Below are positions 23,281 through 34,447 of a stretch of DNA of 64,000 nucleotides, one piece after another. The DNA is from Ryuthela nishihirai (lineage: Eukaryota; Arthropoda; Arachnida; Araneae; Heptathelidae): assembly GCA_038380435.1 (NCBI GenBank), contig JAWZYU010000010.1, forward strand, positions 46,472,135 to 46,536,134, written 5' to 3'. The translations under genes were made by a program, and so were the position numbers. A model generated the notes under the pieces. That model was not told where the DNA came from, did no database searches, and worked only from the letters and a program-made list of their open reading frames with translations. Numbering within the stretch: the stretch's first letter is position 1; every line of letters begins with the position of its first letter.

Positions 23281-24057
23281 ATATAACCAGCAAATTAAAA
23301 TTTCTGAATTCGGGAGACGGATTCGCTTGCTTAACGTTGTAACTGCTACATGGACATATATGTCCTATACAGAAGGATGAAAAAAAGTGCTTTTTTTTTA
23401 TTGTTATGCACGCGCACCCCCCCCCCCCCTGCCTTGCGAAAGCTACTAAGTGTAATGGAAGCAAAAAAATTATTAAACTTGTGCATATTTCACGCATTCT
23501 TCCAAGAATTTTTAAAAGACTTCTACAAAGGAGGGAAAATGTTTTACTGCAATGGAAATCCAGTCTCTTGGCTCTTCCATTTAACTTTATTCCACCCCAA
23601 TTGCGTCACTTACTTTCCTCCCCCTTCTTTATATTTACCAGATCCGCAGTGTATCATTCATAAGAGTTGTCATTGTTTCATATTTTGTATTTATTGTATT
23701 CTTTCCCACAAAATAATTCAGAAAATATTAGATATATATATATTTTCTATAATCTATAGTACCACACAGAAAAATAAGTCCCGTTGAAAAATATCAATTG
23801 GACGAATATGTCCCATACTCCAAACTTCCTTTGTAAAGATAGAATTTTTTTTATGTTACAACGTCAGTAGTAATCCCTTAACATAAATATACGAAAAAGT
23901 TTAAAAAAACAAAACTGATGATGAAAGGACTGATGTAGGATTTTATATATATATATACTCAATTTTAAGATAATAAAATTTTTAAATACATTCATTCCAC
24001 TAATGTGAGTTAATTTGCTTGCGAACAAAATTTGAATAAAAATGTTAAAAAACTTAC
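23281..24057. other. Intron with simple repeats only
   Basis: A C-run near 23417, TA runs near 23731 and 23945. The plus open frame of 145 residues through the C-run has no domain. Confidence 0.6.
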
Positions 24058-24474
24058 CCAAAGTGTTGTCACATTTTGCATCACAAGGATATTCACAGCG
24101 TTGGGTTTTTTCACTGAAATGCAAATTAGCCGGGCAAGGTTTCAGATAAGCAATCCAGTTAGAGCAATGATAAAACGTTTTACAGTCTTCGGGATTTTTG
24201 TAAAGTGCATTTTTCTCTTCGCACATAAATGGCTTCTGAGTTGAAGTTGCCGAAGTTGTGGTGTCTGTTGCCGTCTGGCATGTTGTTTCTCTTTCGTGAT
24301 TGCAGGTCTTAAGGTCAGGGTCAAAGAGAAGTCCGCTAGAGCACTGTAGCAAATAGGCTGTTTGGTTTACGCACAGATAATACTTGGAACAGTCTGCACT
24401 GTAAGGCTTTAGACAGAATTGACAGTCACAGTAGTATTTATGATCTGGCTTTGTGAGTGGTTGAGGGTCATTTC
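24058..24474 (-). CDS. Two-domain CBM14 exon (8-Cys plus 7-Cys), duplicate of 17032-17454
   Basis: A 417-bp exon of 139 codons, phase 1 at both ends. The acceptor is CATCTCTTTTAG above 24474 and the donor is GTAAGT at 24052-24057. It starts GNDPQPLTKPD. Residues 16-66 are an 8-Cys CBM14 (CDCQFC), then an 18-residue Thr-rich linker, then a 7-Cys CBM14 at 85-135 ending CEYPCDAKC, and DNTL. The first 50 or so residues, up to YLCVNQTAYLLQ, extend the reading frame well above the ATG-like start near 24352. The leader PQPLT-PD and both domains are shared with exon 17032-17454. NQT is a potential N-glycosylation site. Confidence 0.93.
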
Positions 24475-24554
24475 CTAAAAGAGATGAAAATGAAGAATTA
24501 CTACAAGTCTTTTTAGAACATATAAACTAACTTTGTAACTTCAAACAGGGTCGA

Positions 24555-26073
24555 ATACCTTTTCCTCTGAGAGCCATTTTGTTTTTGCACACAATGGGTT
24601 AAATGGCCAGGTCATAAGGACTCCAAGGGTTCAGAGCTGAATAGGGGAAGAGGATCACACTGGGCATGTCAGGAGACGGATGAAAATCTTTCATCCGGCT
24701 GTTTTTTAACTTGCACGAAGTACGACTTTGCTTAAACGGGGTGACGTATAACGTTCCATCCAATGCATGGCGGTCTTTCCAAGCCAATTTTTCTCATTCA
24801 GAGTGTGGGCGGGGGTGGCTCAATTGGTAGCGCGCCAGGCTCGTAATCTGTAGTTTCCAGGTTCGAGTCCCAGCTGGGTCAGCGTTGAGATTTATCTCCG
24901 CAGAATTCCCCGCCCTGCCCACGGTCAGTAGGGGACACCGATGGGCTTGGAAAGGACGCCGTCCTTCGGATGGGACGTTAAGCCGTGGCCCCGTGTGTGG
25001 GAGAGCCACACCCTGTGCACGTTAAAGAAAAGGCTGGATGGTCTTGACGGGAGGTTACCATCTGTCTCCCAACAGCTGTTCCAGTGGGTCCCCTCCCCCA
25101 ACCTTTTCTGAGCCTTCGGGGTCCATGTGACCTGGCCATTTAGCCCATGGTGTGCAAAAAAGTGCCGCTCAGAGGTAAAACAACAATAAAACAACAACTC
25201 ATTCAGAGTTGAGTGGAGGTTAGCGAAGATGAATGTCAACTCTCGCAGTTGGTATTCGAACGAGGGAAAATCAGTTTACGAGCCTGGCTCTCTACCGAAT
25301 GAGAAAACTCTCGCCCATATAGGGCGGGGGTGCTCAGTCGGTAGCGCGCCAGGCTCGTAATCTGTAGTTCCCAGGTTCGAGTTCCAGCTGGGTCAGCGTT
25401 GAGATTTCTCAGCAAAATTCCCCGCCGTGCCCACGGTCAGTAGGAGACACCGATTGGCTTAGAAAGGCCGCCGTCCGTCGGATGGGACGTTAAGCCGTGG
25501 CCCCTTTGTGGGAGAGCCATACCCTGTGAACGTTAAAGAACTTCTGGATGGCCTTGGCAGGAAGCTACTATCTGTCTCCCAACAGCTGTTCCAGTGGGTC
25601 GCCTCCCCCAACCTTCTCTGAGCCTTTGGGGTCCTTATGACCTGACCATTTAGCCCATTGTGTGCAAAAAAAGTGCCGCTCAGAGGTAAAACAACCCAAC
25701 CCGCCCATATATTTAGAGAGGGCAAAAGGATTAAGCTACATTTAAAACGCTGAGCGGCATTTTTTTAGCACACAATGGGCTAAAAGCCCACCTGAGGGCT
25801 CAGAGAAAGTTGGGGGAGAGAGGACCTTCTAGACAGCTGTTAGGAGACAGATAGTAGCCTCCCGGCCATCTAGCCTTGACGGCTAGATGTATTCTTTAAC
25901 GTGCACAGGGATAGCTCTCCCGCACACTTGACCACTGCTTTATGTCCCATCACCTGACGGCAGGATGGGAGTTTTGAAGAGATAATTCTCAATACTGGCA
26001 CAAGTGGGGCTCTAACTCGGGAACTACATATTTCTAGTCTGGCACGCAAACAACTGAGACAACCCCACCCCCT
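24555..26073. repeat. Cluster of five SINE family 1 copies in alternating orientation
   Basis: Minus partial 24555-24808, plus near full length 24809-25185, minus head fragment 25200-25318, plus near full length 25321-25702, minus 25740-26073. The two full plus copies are among the best preserved in the window (GGCTCAATTGGTAGCGCGCC and GCTCAGTCGGTAGCGCGCC heads). Confidence 0.83.
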
Positions 26074-27529
26074 TACCTTTAGAATGTTGTTAATCGGAAT
26101 AGAGGAAAAAAATTTACTAATATATATTACATATACTACGGAAAAAAATTTTAAAGACCACTAAAAATGGAGGAAAATATTATATACTGGAATGCCATTA
26201 AGGGTTTTCTGATTAAATTCATTCACACTAATTATTTTCCAGATTTGGGGCTGATTGTAACCAGGTCCGATTTCCTATTGGGATACACTCCAGCATATTA
26301 ATCTAGACCCGACATATAGGCAACGTTGGAACTCTAATTTTCCCGAACCATGACTCCCTTTATTTTCTTTATTAGCAAGTAAAAACTCATGGTACAGGTC
26401 ACATTTCAATACTTCATCGCTTTCTCATTTTATTTAGGCAACTCAAATTATTTGTACAATAGGTACACCTTTCTTTTCATTCGCCATTTCAAGCATGTTT
26501 TGGAATAGAGTATTTTAGTGTTGCTTTTTTGACGCACTGATTTTCATTTGCATAAAATAGCTGTTGAAAAAAACAACAACTTAATAATCGGAAAATAGAA
26601 AACTACGGAATTGAGGGAATTGTTTTTATCATATACACTGCATGGGAGGTAGATCTATTAAAACTTTCTATCGAGGATTAAATTGTGCTTAAATGTGCTT
26701 AATTTTCAATTGTCACTCGATAGCTGCATTTTTAAAATAGTGTAAAGTTTTTAAAGGCCCAAAAATGCTACAAATATATTATCATTAATATTATGATTAT
26801 AGAAAATTATGTAAATTATGATAATACGTATCTTTAATATTATACTGCTGATTTTACTAGAGTTTTAGAAAGCAAACCAGATTTTCTTATATAAGTTATT
26901 AAAAATCTGCAGACAGCCACCCTTTTAGAAGAATCTTCATGAAGAAGTAAGTTTTTAAATGATAAAAGATGCTATTTATGTTTTCTATTAAAACTTCTCT
27001 GTAAGGTATATATAAAGGGGAGGATCGTGACTACGGAAATATATATTATATATAAATTAATTTGTCATATTTCGAGAAATTTTAGATCATATAAGTTTTT
27101 AATACATTGGTAGCTTTAACTTTTTTTTTTAATTTACTGACTGTGACAGCGACTAAATTAAATCCGTTCCTTATAAATAAGGAGATAAACTCATTAGAGG
27201 AACGGTAATTTTGAGATACCTGGATTCGTTACACAGGAGGATAGAAATATATTAAAATATAATTTATTAGCAAAATAAAAAAAAAATTATGGCAAAAATG
27301 GGAACAGGTTTGTGGGGTAATTGGCAATAGGTAAGTACCAAAAATACTGAAGTATTGTAATACCAAATTAAGACCATTTTTTATGGCCAAGAGTGCTGGT
27401 AGCAAAGTCAGCTCAAGAATAAAAACGTACTATAAAATTAACCTAACTAAACCTATAAAATTAAACGTCTCAGAAGATGATTTACAACCGTCAAAGAGAA
27501 AATATATTAAGATATTTTGAGCATATTAA
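26074..27529. other. Intron, little recognised
   Basis: AT-rich. Only the 26901-26955 fragment is shared with another place in the window. Confidence 0.55.
26901..26955. repeat. Fragment related to the double-hairpin element
   Basis: AAAAATCTGCAGACAGCCAC then CTTTTAGAAGAATCTTCATG resembles 51793-51835. Confidence 0.6.
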
Positions 27530-27880
27530 ATGGTTGTTGGATTGTGTTCCCTCTAAGCGGCAATTTTTTTTTTCACACAGTGGACTAATGGTTAGGTCAC
27601 ACAATGATCCAAAGGGTTCAGAGAAGTTTGGTGAAGGGAATCCACTGCATAGCTGTTAGGAGATAGATGAAAGCCTCCCATCAAGGCACCTACCCAAAGG
27701 GTTTTTAACCTGCATCCTATCCAATGAATGGCGACCTTTCCAAACCCAACGTTATCCTCTTTTTGCCCGAGAGCAGAACAAGCGTTAGCAGACAAAATTC
27801 TTAACTCAGGCCCAAATGGGACTTGAACATCAGGTTAGGGATAGGGAGCCTGGCGCGTTTGAGGCTGGGCCAATCCCGGA
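27530..27880 (-). repeat. SINE family 1, diverged
   Basis: Minus orientation with a shortened centre. Tail and a degraded tRNA-like head (GGAGCCTGGCGCGTTTGAG on plus) are recognisable. Confidence 0.7.
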
Positions 27881-27884
27881 CACC

Positions 27885-28170
27885 ATGTTAAGATGTGACC
27901 AACAAATTATGTTGGAAATAAAATCCTAAACTTAAAATCTTTTGGGAAAGAAAGCAAGAGGCAAGCGTCCAAAAACAGATGGATGTGATAACAGAAGATA
28001 CTAAAGAATGAGGAATAGCTGAACTATACCAGAGATAGGAAAAGTTGGGAGGAGCTGACCCAAGGAGTAAATCCCAAATGACTCTGAAAAATGCGAAGAA
28101 GAATCAAGATGAAAAGAAAAGGTTGCAGTTAAAGAGAACAGGCAGTTAAGATACGAATACTGCACAAAAG
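27885..28170 (+). pseudogene. Possible LINE reverse-transcriptase C-terminal remnant
   Basis: A plus-strand frame near 27940-28060 reads GKKARGKRPKTDG, then after stops WRS-PKE-like pieces, similar in layout to the GRxxRGRPxxRWxDD...WR ending of some LINE polyproteins. Many stops, weak resemblance. Confidence 0.35.
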
Positions 28171-28518
28171 CAACGAAAAAGGATCTAAAATAAGATTTTC
28201 AGTTAAATAAACTCTTTTTCTTAAAAAGTCTGGACTGTGTTAAAAATTGGGAAAGCGATTGTTCAAGGATTCCTTAGAATTAGAATAAAACGAGTAATTA
28301 GAAATGAAAATGCAAATAACATGAGTGGACTTAAAGAGTAATTAGTACTGACGAAAAACAATATTCACAAAACACTGGAGCTTTATATTTTTGCTAAAAT
28401 TAGCTTCAAATCACTTGCAGCAACTGATTCAAGTAGCTCTTCATTAATGAGGTGCCAAAAGTTATTATTGCCACCTAATGAGTAAGCAAAGAAAATTTTT
28501 CAAAACACAAAAACTTAC

Positions 28519-28734
28519 CACAGTCTGCTGTTGCAGGCCAGTCACATACACGCATGGTTGGATTGAAATATAGATCTTCGGGGCAATTTGCAGTGCTTTG
28601 TAAACCTCTAGAGCAATTCACAAACTTTGTACATTCTTCTTTAATGGGATACAAGCCTTCGGGCTCAAGACATTGTGCAGAGGAAGTCGGAGTCACTGGC
28701 GTAGTTTCCGTTATCTTTCGAGTCGACAGACAAT
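28519..28734 (-). CDS. Single CBM14 exon (6-Cys), duplicate of 19326-19541
   Basis: A 216-bp exon of 72 codons, phase 1 at both ends. The acceptor is CCCTTTTCAG above 28734 and the donor is GTAAGT at 28513-28518. It begins DCLSTRK, then a Thr/Pro linker ending TPVTPTSSAQ, then a standard 6-Cys CBM14 at residues 22-72 ending CDWPATADC. Length, linker (TPxTPTSS) and domain (CTKF-NCS, FNPTxR-CDWP) match exon 19326-19541 closely, so the two are duplicates. The exon after each copy is again a matching duplicate. Confidence 0.93.
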
Positions 28735-29418
28735 CTGAAAAGGGAATGAAATAATTTAATCCTTTCGTTCAAACAAATTGTAAATGGCTGTGTAATTGGA
28801 CAAAGCAATCATTGAGAGGTGAACGGATTAAATATAAAAGAAAATCGCTAAATTGTGAAGCGTTAAGTTTGCAGTGCGTTTTGATTGTTAATTAAGCTTT
28901 ATCAATATTGACACACACTGAAAACAACAGAGAAAGTACTTATTGAAAAATGTAATGAGAAGACGATGTAGAGATTTAATTTTTTTTGCTTCATATTGCG
29001 AATGGAAAAATCAGTGCTGCTTACTCTTGAGCAAATATGAGATCAGCTTTGAAATAATAAGTGAAAGGGTTTTGCAGAAGTGAGGAATGCAGTTCTCGGT
29101 AAGTAATGATGCATAGTTTAATATGAAAATGTAATTTGCAGTAGCGACTGACTGCTTGACTAATCGTGGTTATTATTCATTCATACGACGTTTAAGTAAC
29201 TATTAAAACTGCTGAATATCGTATTCAGAGTAAAGTTCAGTATAGGAGCAACTCTAGCGTTACCAAGTAACGACTAAGTAGCAAAATATTAAACATACTC
29301 TATTAAGATACTTATTGTTGTGGAACAGTTCCTTAATGTACAATAAATGTATGTTAATAATACATATTAATTGCAGTATTTAAAAATGATGATGTCTCTG
29401 TTGACTTTCTGTTACAGG

Positions 29419-29480
29419 TTCCTATCAGACCTGTGTGGCAAGCAACTGCTTGAGGGAGTATTCATTATTTTTATCTAGGC
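29419..29480 (+). repeat. SINE family 2, 3' fragment
   Basis: TATCAGACCTGTGTGGCAAG followed by CAACTGCTTGAGG and a T-rich end. The head is missing. Confidence 0.7.
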
Positions 29481-29619
29481 AGGTTTTCGAAAATGCCGTC
29501 TTTTATTTAAATGTTTTGTTAAATATGATTTTTTATTAAAGTGTAATTTGCATTTGTATATATTTTAACATGCATATTTTACTGACAAAGGAGCGATGAT
29601 GAAGATTTATTATCATTTT

Positions 29620-29985
29620 AGAGGCTGGATTCTTTAACCTCTGAGGGCACTTTTGTAGACACAGTGTGCTAAATGGCCAGGTGAACCCAAGGGCGCAGAA
29701 AAGGTTGAAGGACCCACTTGACAGCTATTACGAAGCAGATAGAAGCTTACCCTCAAGACCATCTGGCGTGTTCTTTAAGATGAACAGACTCGTATGATTT
29801 TTTTCACATGGAGCCACGGTTTAACATCCCATCTGATGGACGGTGGCTTTAACAAACCATCAGTTTCCTCTTTCTTACCAAAGGGTGGGGTAGCAGAAAA
29901 AATTTCAATGCTAAAATAGTCGGGACTCCGATGGGAACTACAGATTACGAATCGTACATTCTACCGACAGAGGCAACCCCTTACC
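29620..29985 (-). repeat. SINE family 1, diverged
   Basis: Minus orientation, tail to eroded head, with many substitutions. Confidence 0.7.
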
Positions 29986-30449
29986 TCTTTGAGAGGATAA
30001 ATGATTAATAATATGCTATTTGAATATAATGAATGATAAACGAAAATAGTTGTTAGAAGAGAAATATGTTATTAGAATATATTAATCTATATGAAATCAA
30101 TGCCCATACCTATTTCTTTTAAATAAAACTGATGTATAAGATTAACATATTATGCAAAATTCTTGAGACTAATAACAAGCATACAGCGTTAGCGAATTCT
30201 AGATGCTCGCTAAGAAGTTTTATGGAAACTTTGAAATTACTAAATCGATAAATTGAAAATAATAACAGTTAAGGTTCTGTACTAAAGTAGAAAAATCTCG
30301 AATTTTTAAGCAATAGCAGGTCGACAAAATATATTTATTAGCCTTAGAGACATAATTGCCAGACACATTCAGACAAAATACGGAATCTCATACATTTCCC
30401 TACAATGGAAATCTAGCTTCGAAACTCTTTAACTTATTAAAAAATGCGT

Positions 30450-30910
30450 TTTTAATGGAAACATGTGACAGAAAATAAATTAAAAATCATAATTAAATCT
30501 ATAAATTTCGATTTTCGAGAACATTCGTTCGATATTTAACAGTTATGGAAGCTGGAATAATTAACAATAAATTATCTTGTTTTATAAACATCATTCATGA
30601 CTGAATATTATTGAAACAATCATTATGCAAGTTCTAAAATGTATATTTATTTCATTAAACGGTTTGAAACAATGGTTATCATGTAAGTTTTAATTTCTGA
30701 GGTAAATATTTATGACTCATTAGCGTTGAGAAATATTTTATCTTCCGAAATTCTTTAGATACTTATTGAATATTGTTTATTGAAATATATTTGATTATGG
30801 TTTTTAATTTATCCTCAGTTACATTTTTACATTAAATGCATGCTTTAGAAGTTAAAAAGCTTCGAACTTAGATTCCCATTGACATAACATGGAAATTCTT
30901 TAATATTTTC
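30450..30910. repeat. Diverged intronic repeat, copy 2
   Basis: Similar to 14205-14650 along its length, and its right half (TTTGAAACAATGG...CCCATTGACATAACATGGA) is similar to 31830-32070. Confidence 0.65.
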
Positions 30911-31078
30911 GTAGGGCAGTTTATATCGTAATTTTATTCGTTTTAAACTGAATGCTTAGATTGGAATTAGAAATTAAGCATTTATACCAACACTTAATGT
31001 TCTACTTTTTAAAATTAATGTTTATATGATATTTAAAGAAATAGTGTACTTAAGAATCTGTTTCATTCAGCCTATGTA

Positions 31079-31300
31079 GCCATCCCGTTTCCGAGTGGTT
31101 AGCACATTTGGCTACTGATACAGATGTCTGTATGATCAAATGGACCTGGGTTCGAACCCGGGAACGTATGTTTGTGTTGTTTTCCTGTTGACGTCTCGCC
31201 ATCCTCACAAACCTTCTACTAGAGTGTATTAAAATGACAAGCTCCTGTCAGACCTCTGTGGCAAGCAGCTGCTTGAGGAGATTTTTTTTTATTTTATAGA
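31079..31300 (+). repeat. tRNA-derived SINE, family 2
   Basis: Plus orientation: TTTCCGAGTGGTTAGCAC, B-box GGGTTCGAACCCGG, then CAGACCTCTGTGGCAAGCAG and CTGCTTGAGG, then a T-rich end. Same layout as 12785-13010. Confidence 0.82.
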
Positions 31301-31667
31301 ACACAAAGTTAAACTTGTTGCTAAAAATGGAAAAAAAAGAGCACAATTTTTATTAATCTGAAAAATTCAGTCTAGAAAAGTTAGATCTCGCTGTCGATTC
31401 AAAATAGACTTCATTTCATTAAGTTGTCGCGAGACATATTACAGTACTATTGCAAGAATATAAATATAACTTGTTACACTTGACGATTTTATTAACATAG
31501 AAAATTAATGGATAATAGTAATTCTTGAAAAAGAAAAACAATGATTTGAATTAAAAGCATTTAGTTGATTTTTACTTTTCAGATAACAATCTGATAATCT
31601 TCCTTGACGCTACACCACTGCTACTTCCGAATATGAATTATATTTACATGCATAAAAAAACTAATTG

Positions 31668-31815
31668 ATACCGTGTAAAACCGAGTCTATAATCGTGCAA
31701 ATCGAGACTGGTTAAATTTCCATGACCGTGTAAAACCGAATCTATCACAGTTTAAATCGAAACTGGTTGCATTTTTTTGACCGTGTAAATTGAGTACCCT
31801 GTAAATCGATGGGAA
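31668..31815. repeat. 55-bp tandem array, about 2.6 copies
   Basis: ACCGTGTAAA recurs at 31670, 31725 and 31780. Units contain ACCGTGTAAAACCGAATCTA and GTTTAAATCGAAACTGGTTG. Confidence 0.85.
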
Positions 31816-31829
31816 CATACATTTATTAT

Positions 31830-32070
31830 GTTTTGAAACAGTACTTATTATTTAAGTTTTAATTTCTGAGAGAAATTTTTATGACATATTACTATTGTGA
31901 AATATTATAGTTTCCATAACTCTTTAAATACTGAGCGAAAATTGTTGAAAATCGAGATTTAAATATATTTGATTATCAATCACATTTTTTCCATTAAATG
32001 CATATTTTTGGAGTTAGAGAGCTTCGAAATTAAATTCTGATTGACATAACAGGGAAGTTCTCTAATATTT
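31830..32070. repeat. Diverged intronic repeat, copy 3
   Basis: TTTTGAAACAGTACTTATTA..., TTTTAATTTCTGAGAGAAAT, ATTTGATTATCAATCACATT and GATTGACATAACAGGGAAGT match the right half of copy 2. It lies immediately 3' of exon 32115-32327. Confidence 0.7.
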
Positions 32071-32114
32071 GGTGTCGGTGTGTAATATTAATGAAACAGC
32101 TATTTCTGTCTTAC

Positions 32115-32327
32115 CTAGTGAAGAGTCGCAGTTGGCGTTACATGGAAATTCGCAGTGTCTTGTAAATCGGCTAAAGTGTAGTCCATCAGGACAATTCATC
32201 AACTGAGGTTGTCCCTCCTGGCAATAATAAAAGGATGAGCAGTCTTGAAGATTGGGAACATAGCCGTTGTTAATCGTGCAGATAGGTGAGGCAGTCGACA
32301 GCGTTGTTGGCCTTGTTGTAGGGCAAA
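32115..32327 (-). CDS. Single CBM14 exon (7-Cys)
   Basis: A 213-bp exon of 71 codons, phase 1 at both ends. The acceptor is TTGTTCCCAG above 32327 and the donor is GTAAGA at 32109-32114. After splicing the first residues are Ile-Cys-Pro, followed by a short Thr-rich linker (TTRPTTLSTASP). Residues 17-67 are a CBM14 with CTINNG, DC, FYYC, LMNC, LHF, HCEFPCNANC, then DSSL. The seventh Cys at +4 after the fifth matches the neighbouring 7-Cys exons. Next in the transcript is exon 28519-28734, which starts Asp-Cys. Confidence 0.92.
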
Positions 32328-32639
32328 CTGGGAACAAAGAAGACGGTTAATGGAATCATTAATACATATTACGCTCAAAATACTATCCATTAACATTTTA
32401 CTCGTGTTAATACGAAGAAAGTAAAAGAACGTTATAAGTTTTGATATTTTTAGAGCATTATCTTAAACGTTAATTTTAAATACTCTCTTTGGAAGAAATA
32501 ATAAAGTACAATATTTTTGCGATTTTTCATAAACTAGAGATAACTCTTTGGGTTTTAATTAGCTCGTTTAAAAAAGCTAGCTGATATTTTCACTCTGTTA
32601 GTCTATTCATCTGCAGATACTCAATTTTTTTTTCCAAAG

Positions 32640-33190
32640 ATAAATTTAAAATAATCTTTGAGGGATGAATAGGTATTAGCGAAATGGCAATAGTATTAAA
32701 AAAATGCAGGTATTAATGAAATTTAGGAATTGATAGGTATTAATGAAATAATGTTTAGTGAAATTTAGAAATTGATAGATATTAATGAAATAGTACGATT
32801 CACATTTTCCGAATTTCTCAATAAGCTTTATAGAGCCCTCTGAAGATGGAAAAAGTTGAAAAATTCCGAAGCTTTGAAAGATTATTACAAACGATCTCTT
32901 TTTCCTAGATATTTCAAATTTTGGTGCTAGAGGTGATGATCAAAAGTTTCACATGGCTAACAACTTTTTGTACCATTATCTCCCGAAAGTCAGAAAACGC
33001 ATTTTTTTTGCTTTAACAGAAATAAAATACTTTTGAGTTGAAGAGTTTCTAATGAAATATTATGATTTGCATTTTTCGAGTCCTTCAGTAGTTCTAATTT
33101 ATATCTTTAAACGGTTATAAATTTGGAAAAAGCTAAAACATTTAACGACTATTAAAAACGATTCATGCTAGAAATCTGAAACTTTGGCAG
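32640..33190. repeat. Degenerate intronic direct repeats
   Basis: TTGATAGGTATTAATGAAAT-like units recur between 32660 and 32790. A longer imperfect repeat about 280 bp apart begins GTACGATTCACATTTTCCGA near 32790 and TATGATTTGCATTTTTCGAG near 33065. Confidence 0.6.
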
Positions 33191-33768
33191 CGAGCCAGGA
33201 TCGTAATCTGTATTTCCCAGGTTCGAGTCCCACCTGGGTCAGCGTTGAGATAATCTTCACAAAATTCCCACCTCCACCTTCAGTCAGAAAGAGGACACCG
33301 ACGTGATTGGAAAGGCAGAAGTCCTTCGGATGGGATATGGTCATGACACAATGTGCAAGAGAGCCATACCCTGCGCAAATTAAAGAACATGCTGGATACC
33401 TTGATGGGAGATTACCATCTGTCTACTAACAACTGTCCAGCGTTAAATACACTACAGGAAATAAAAAATGCAACACTTGCAACCGTGTTCATGAATGCAT
33501 TGCTGTGCGGGCGGTTCAACATCATACTAATGTAGTCAGTCACACATTTCAGTGTATGCTAACAACTGCCTGCGTCTCAATAAAATGGCATTAATCCTTC
33601 CAGGTGTTGCATTTTTTTTCCTGTACTGTATAATAAATGGAAAATAATCCGTAATAATCAGCAATAATCCCTTCTCCAATGTCCTCTGAACACTTGAGGT
33701 CTTTGTGACCTGGCCATTTAGTACAGTATGCGGTAAAAATGCCACTCAGAGGTAAAACAACCCAACCT
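33187..33768 (+). repeat. SINE family 1 interrupted by a MITE
   Basis: Plus orientation. Head and centre at 33187-33447 (B-box GGTTCGAGTCCC), then an inserted element at 33450-33628, then the tail half ending CAGAGGTAAAACAACCCAAC. Confidence 0.8.
33450..33628. mobile_element. Mariner/Tc1-type MITE with TA target duplication
   Basis: A 179-bp element with inverted ends CACTACAGGAAATAAAAAAT on the left and, read inward from the right, CAGTACAGGAAAAAAAATGC. Both continue to GCAACAC. It is flanked by TA on both sides (33448-33449 and 33629-33630), as expected for Tc1/mariner insertion. No coding capacity. Confidence 0.8.
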
Positions 33769-33836
33769 TGAGACTTTGGTAGTTAGAGTGCATGGATAAG
33801 CGTTTTACGTTAACCACAAGGATTCGAAAATGTAGC

Positions 33837-33877
33837 ATCAGAGCAAAAGCAAAAAATATTTTTGCTTTTGCTCTGAT
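33837..33877. repeat. Perfect 19-bp-arm palindrome
   Basis: ATCAGAGCAAAAGCAAAAA at 33837-33855 and its exact complement at 33859-33877 around a 3-bp centre. Confidence 0.88.
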
Positions 33878-34051
33878 ATATTTTCACGGCTCAAGCCAGT
33901 GATGCCCCTTTGCACCATGGTTTTATAGTCTGGGATCTGAGAGATCGTTTACTTTGCTTTTGGGATTACGATCTCAAATGCAATAAAATAATTGTTAATA
34001 CATTGAACGATATTGTGGATTATTATAGAAAATAATTAATATGAAATTACG

Positions 34052-34428
34052 TTGTGTTGATTTATTTCTGAATAGCAGCTTTTTGCACACAATGGACTAA
34101 ATGACTAAGTCTCAATAACCCCAACTTCTCAGAGAACATTGGTAGAAGGGACCCACTAGACAGTTGTTAGAAATGGAAGCATATGGTCAAGTCCATACAA
34201 TCATGCTCTTTAACGTGCATAGGGTATGGTTCTTCTGCACACGGGGGCATGGATTTACGTCCCATCCGATAGACGGCGCACTTTCCTGACCATCGGTGTC
34301 CCCTTTTGCAAAAAGAGAGGTGCGGTTTCAGCAGATATAAATCTCAACGTTGGCCCATGTGGCTGTCAAACCTGGGAACTACAGATTACGAGCTTGACGG
34401 GCTACCTACAGAGTCAATCCCCGCCTCA
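34052..34428 (-). repeat. SINE family 1, diverged full copy
   Basis: Minus orientation, tail (ATTTATTTCTGAATAGCAGC on plus) to eroded head. Confidence 0.75.
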
Positions 34429-34447
34429 ATGCCAGAGTCATGAAAAA

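Noticed and set aside
23350..23787. 145-residue plus-strand open frame
   Set aside because: It runs through a C-run and T-runs, with a hydrophobic low-complexity product and no domain.
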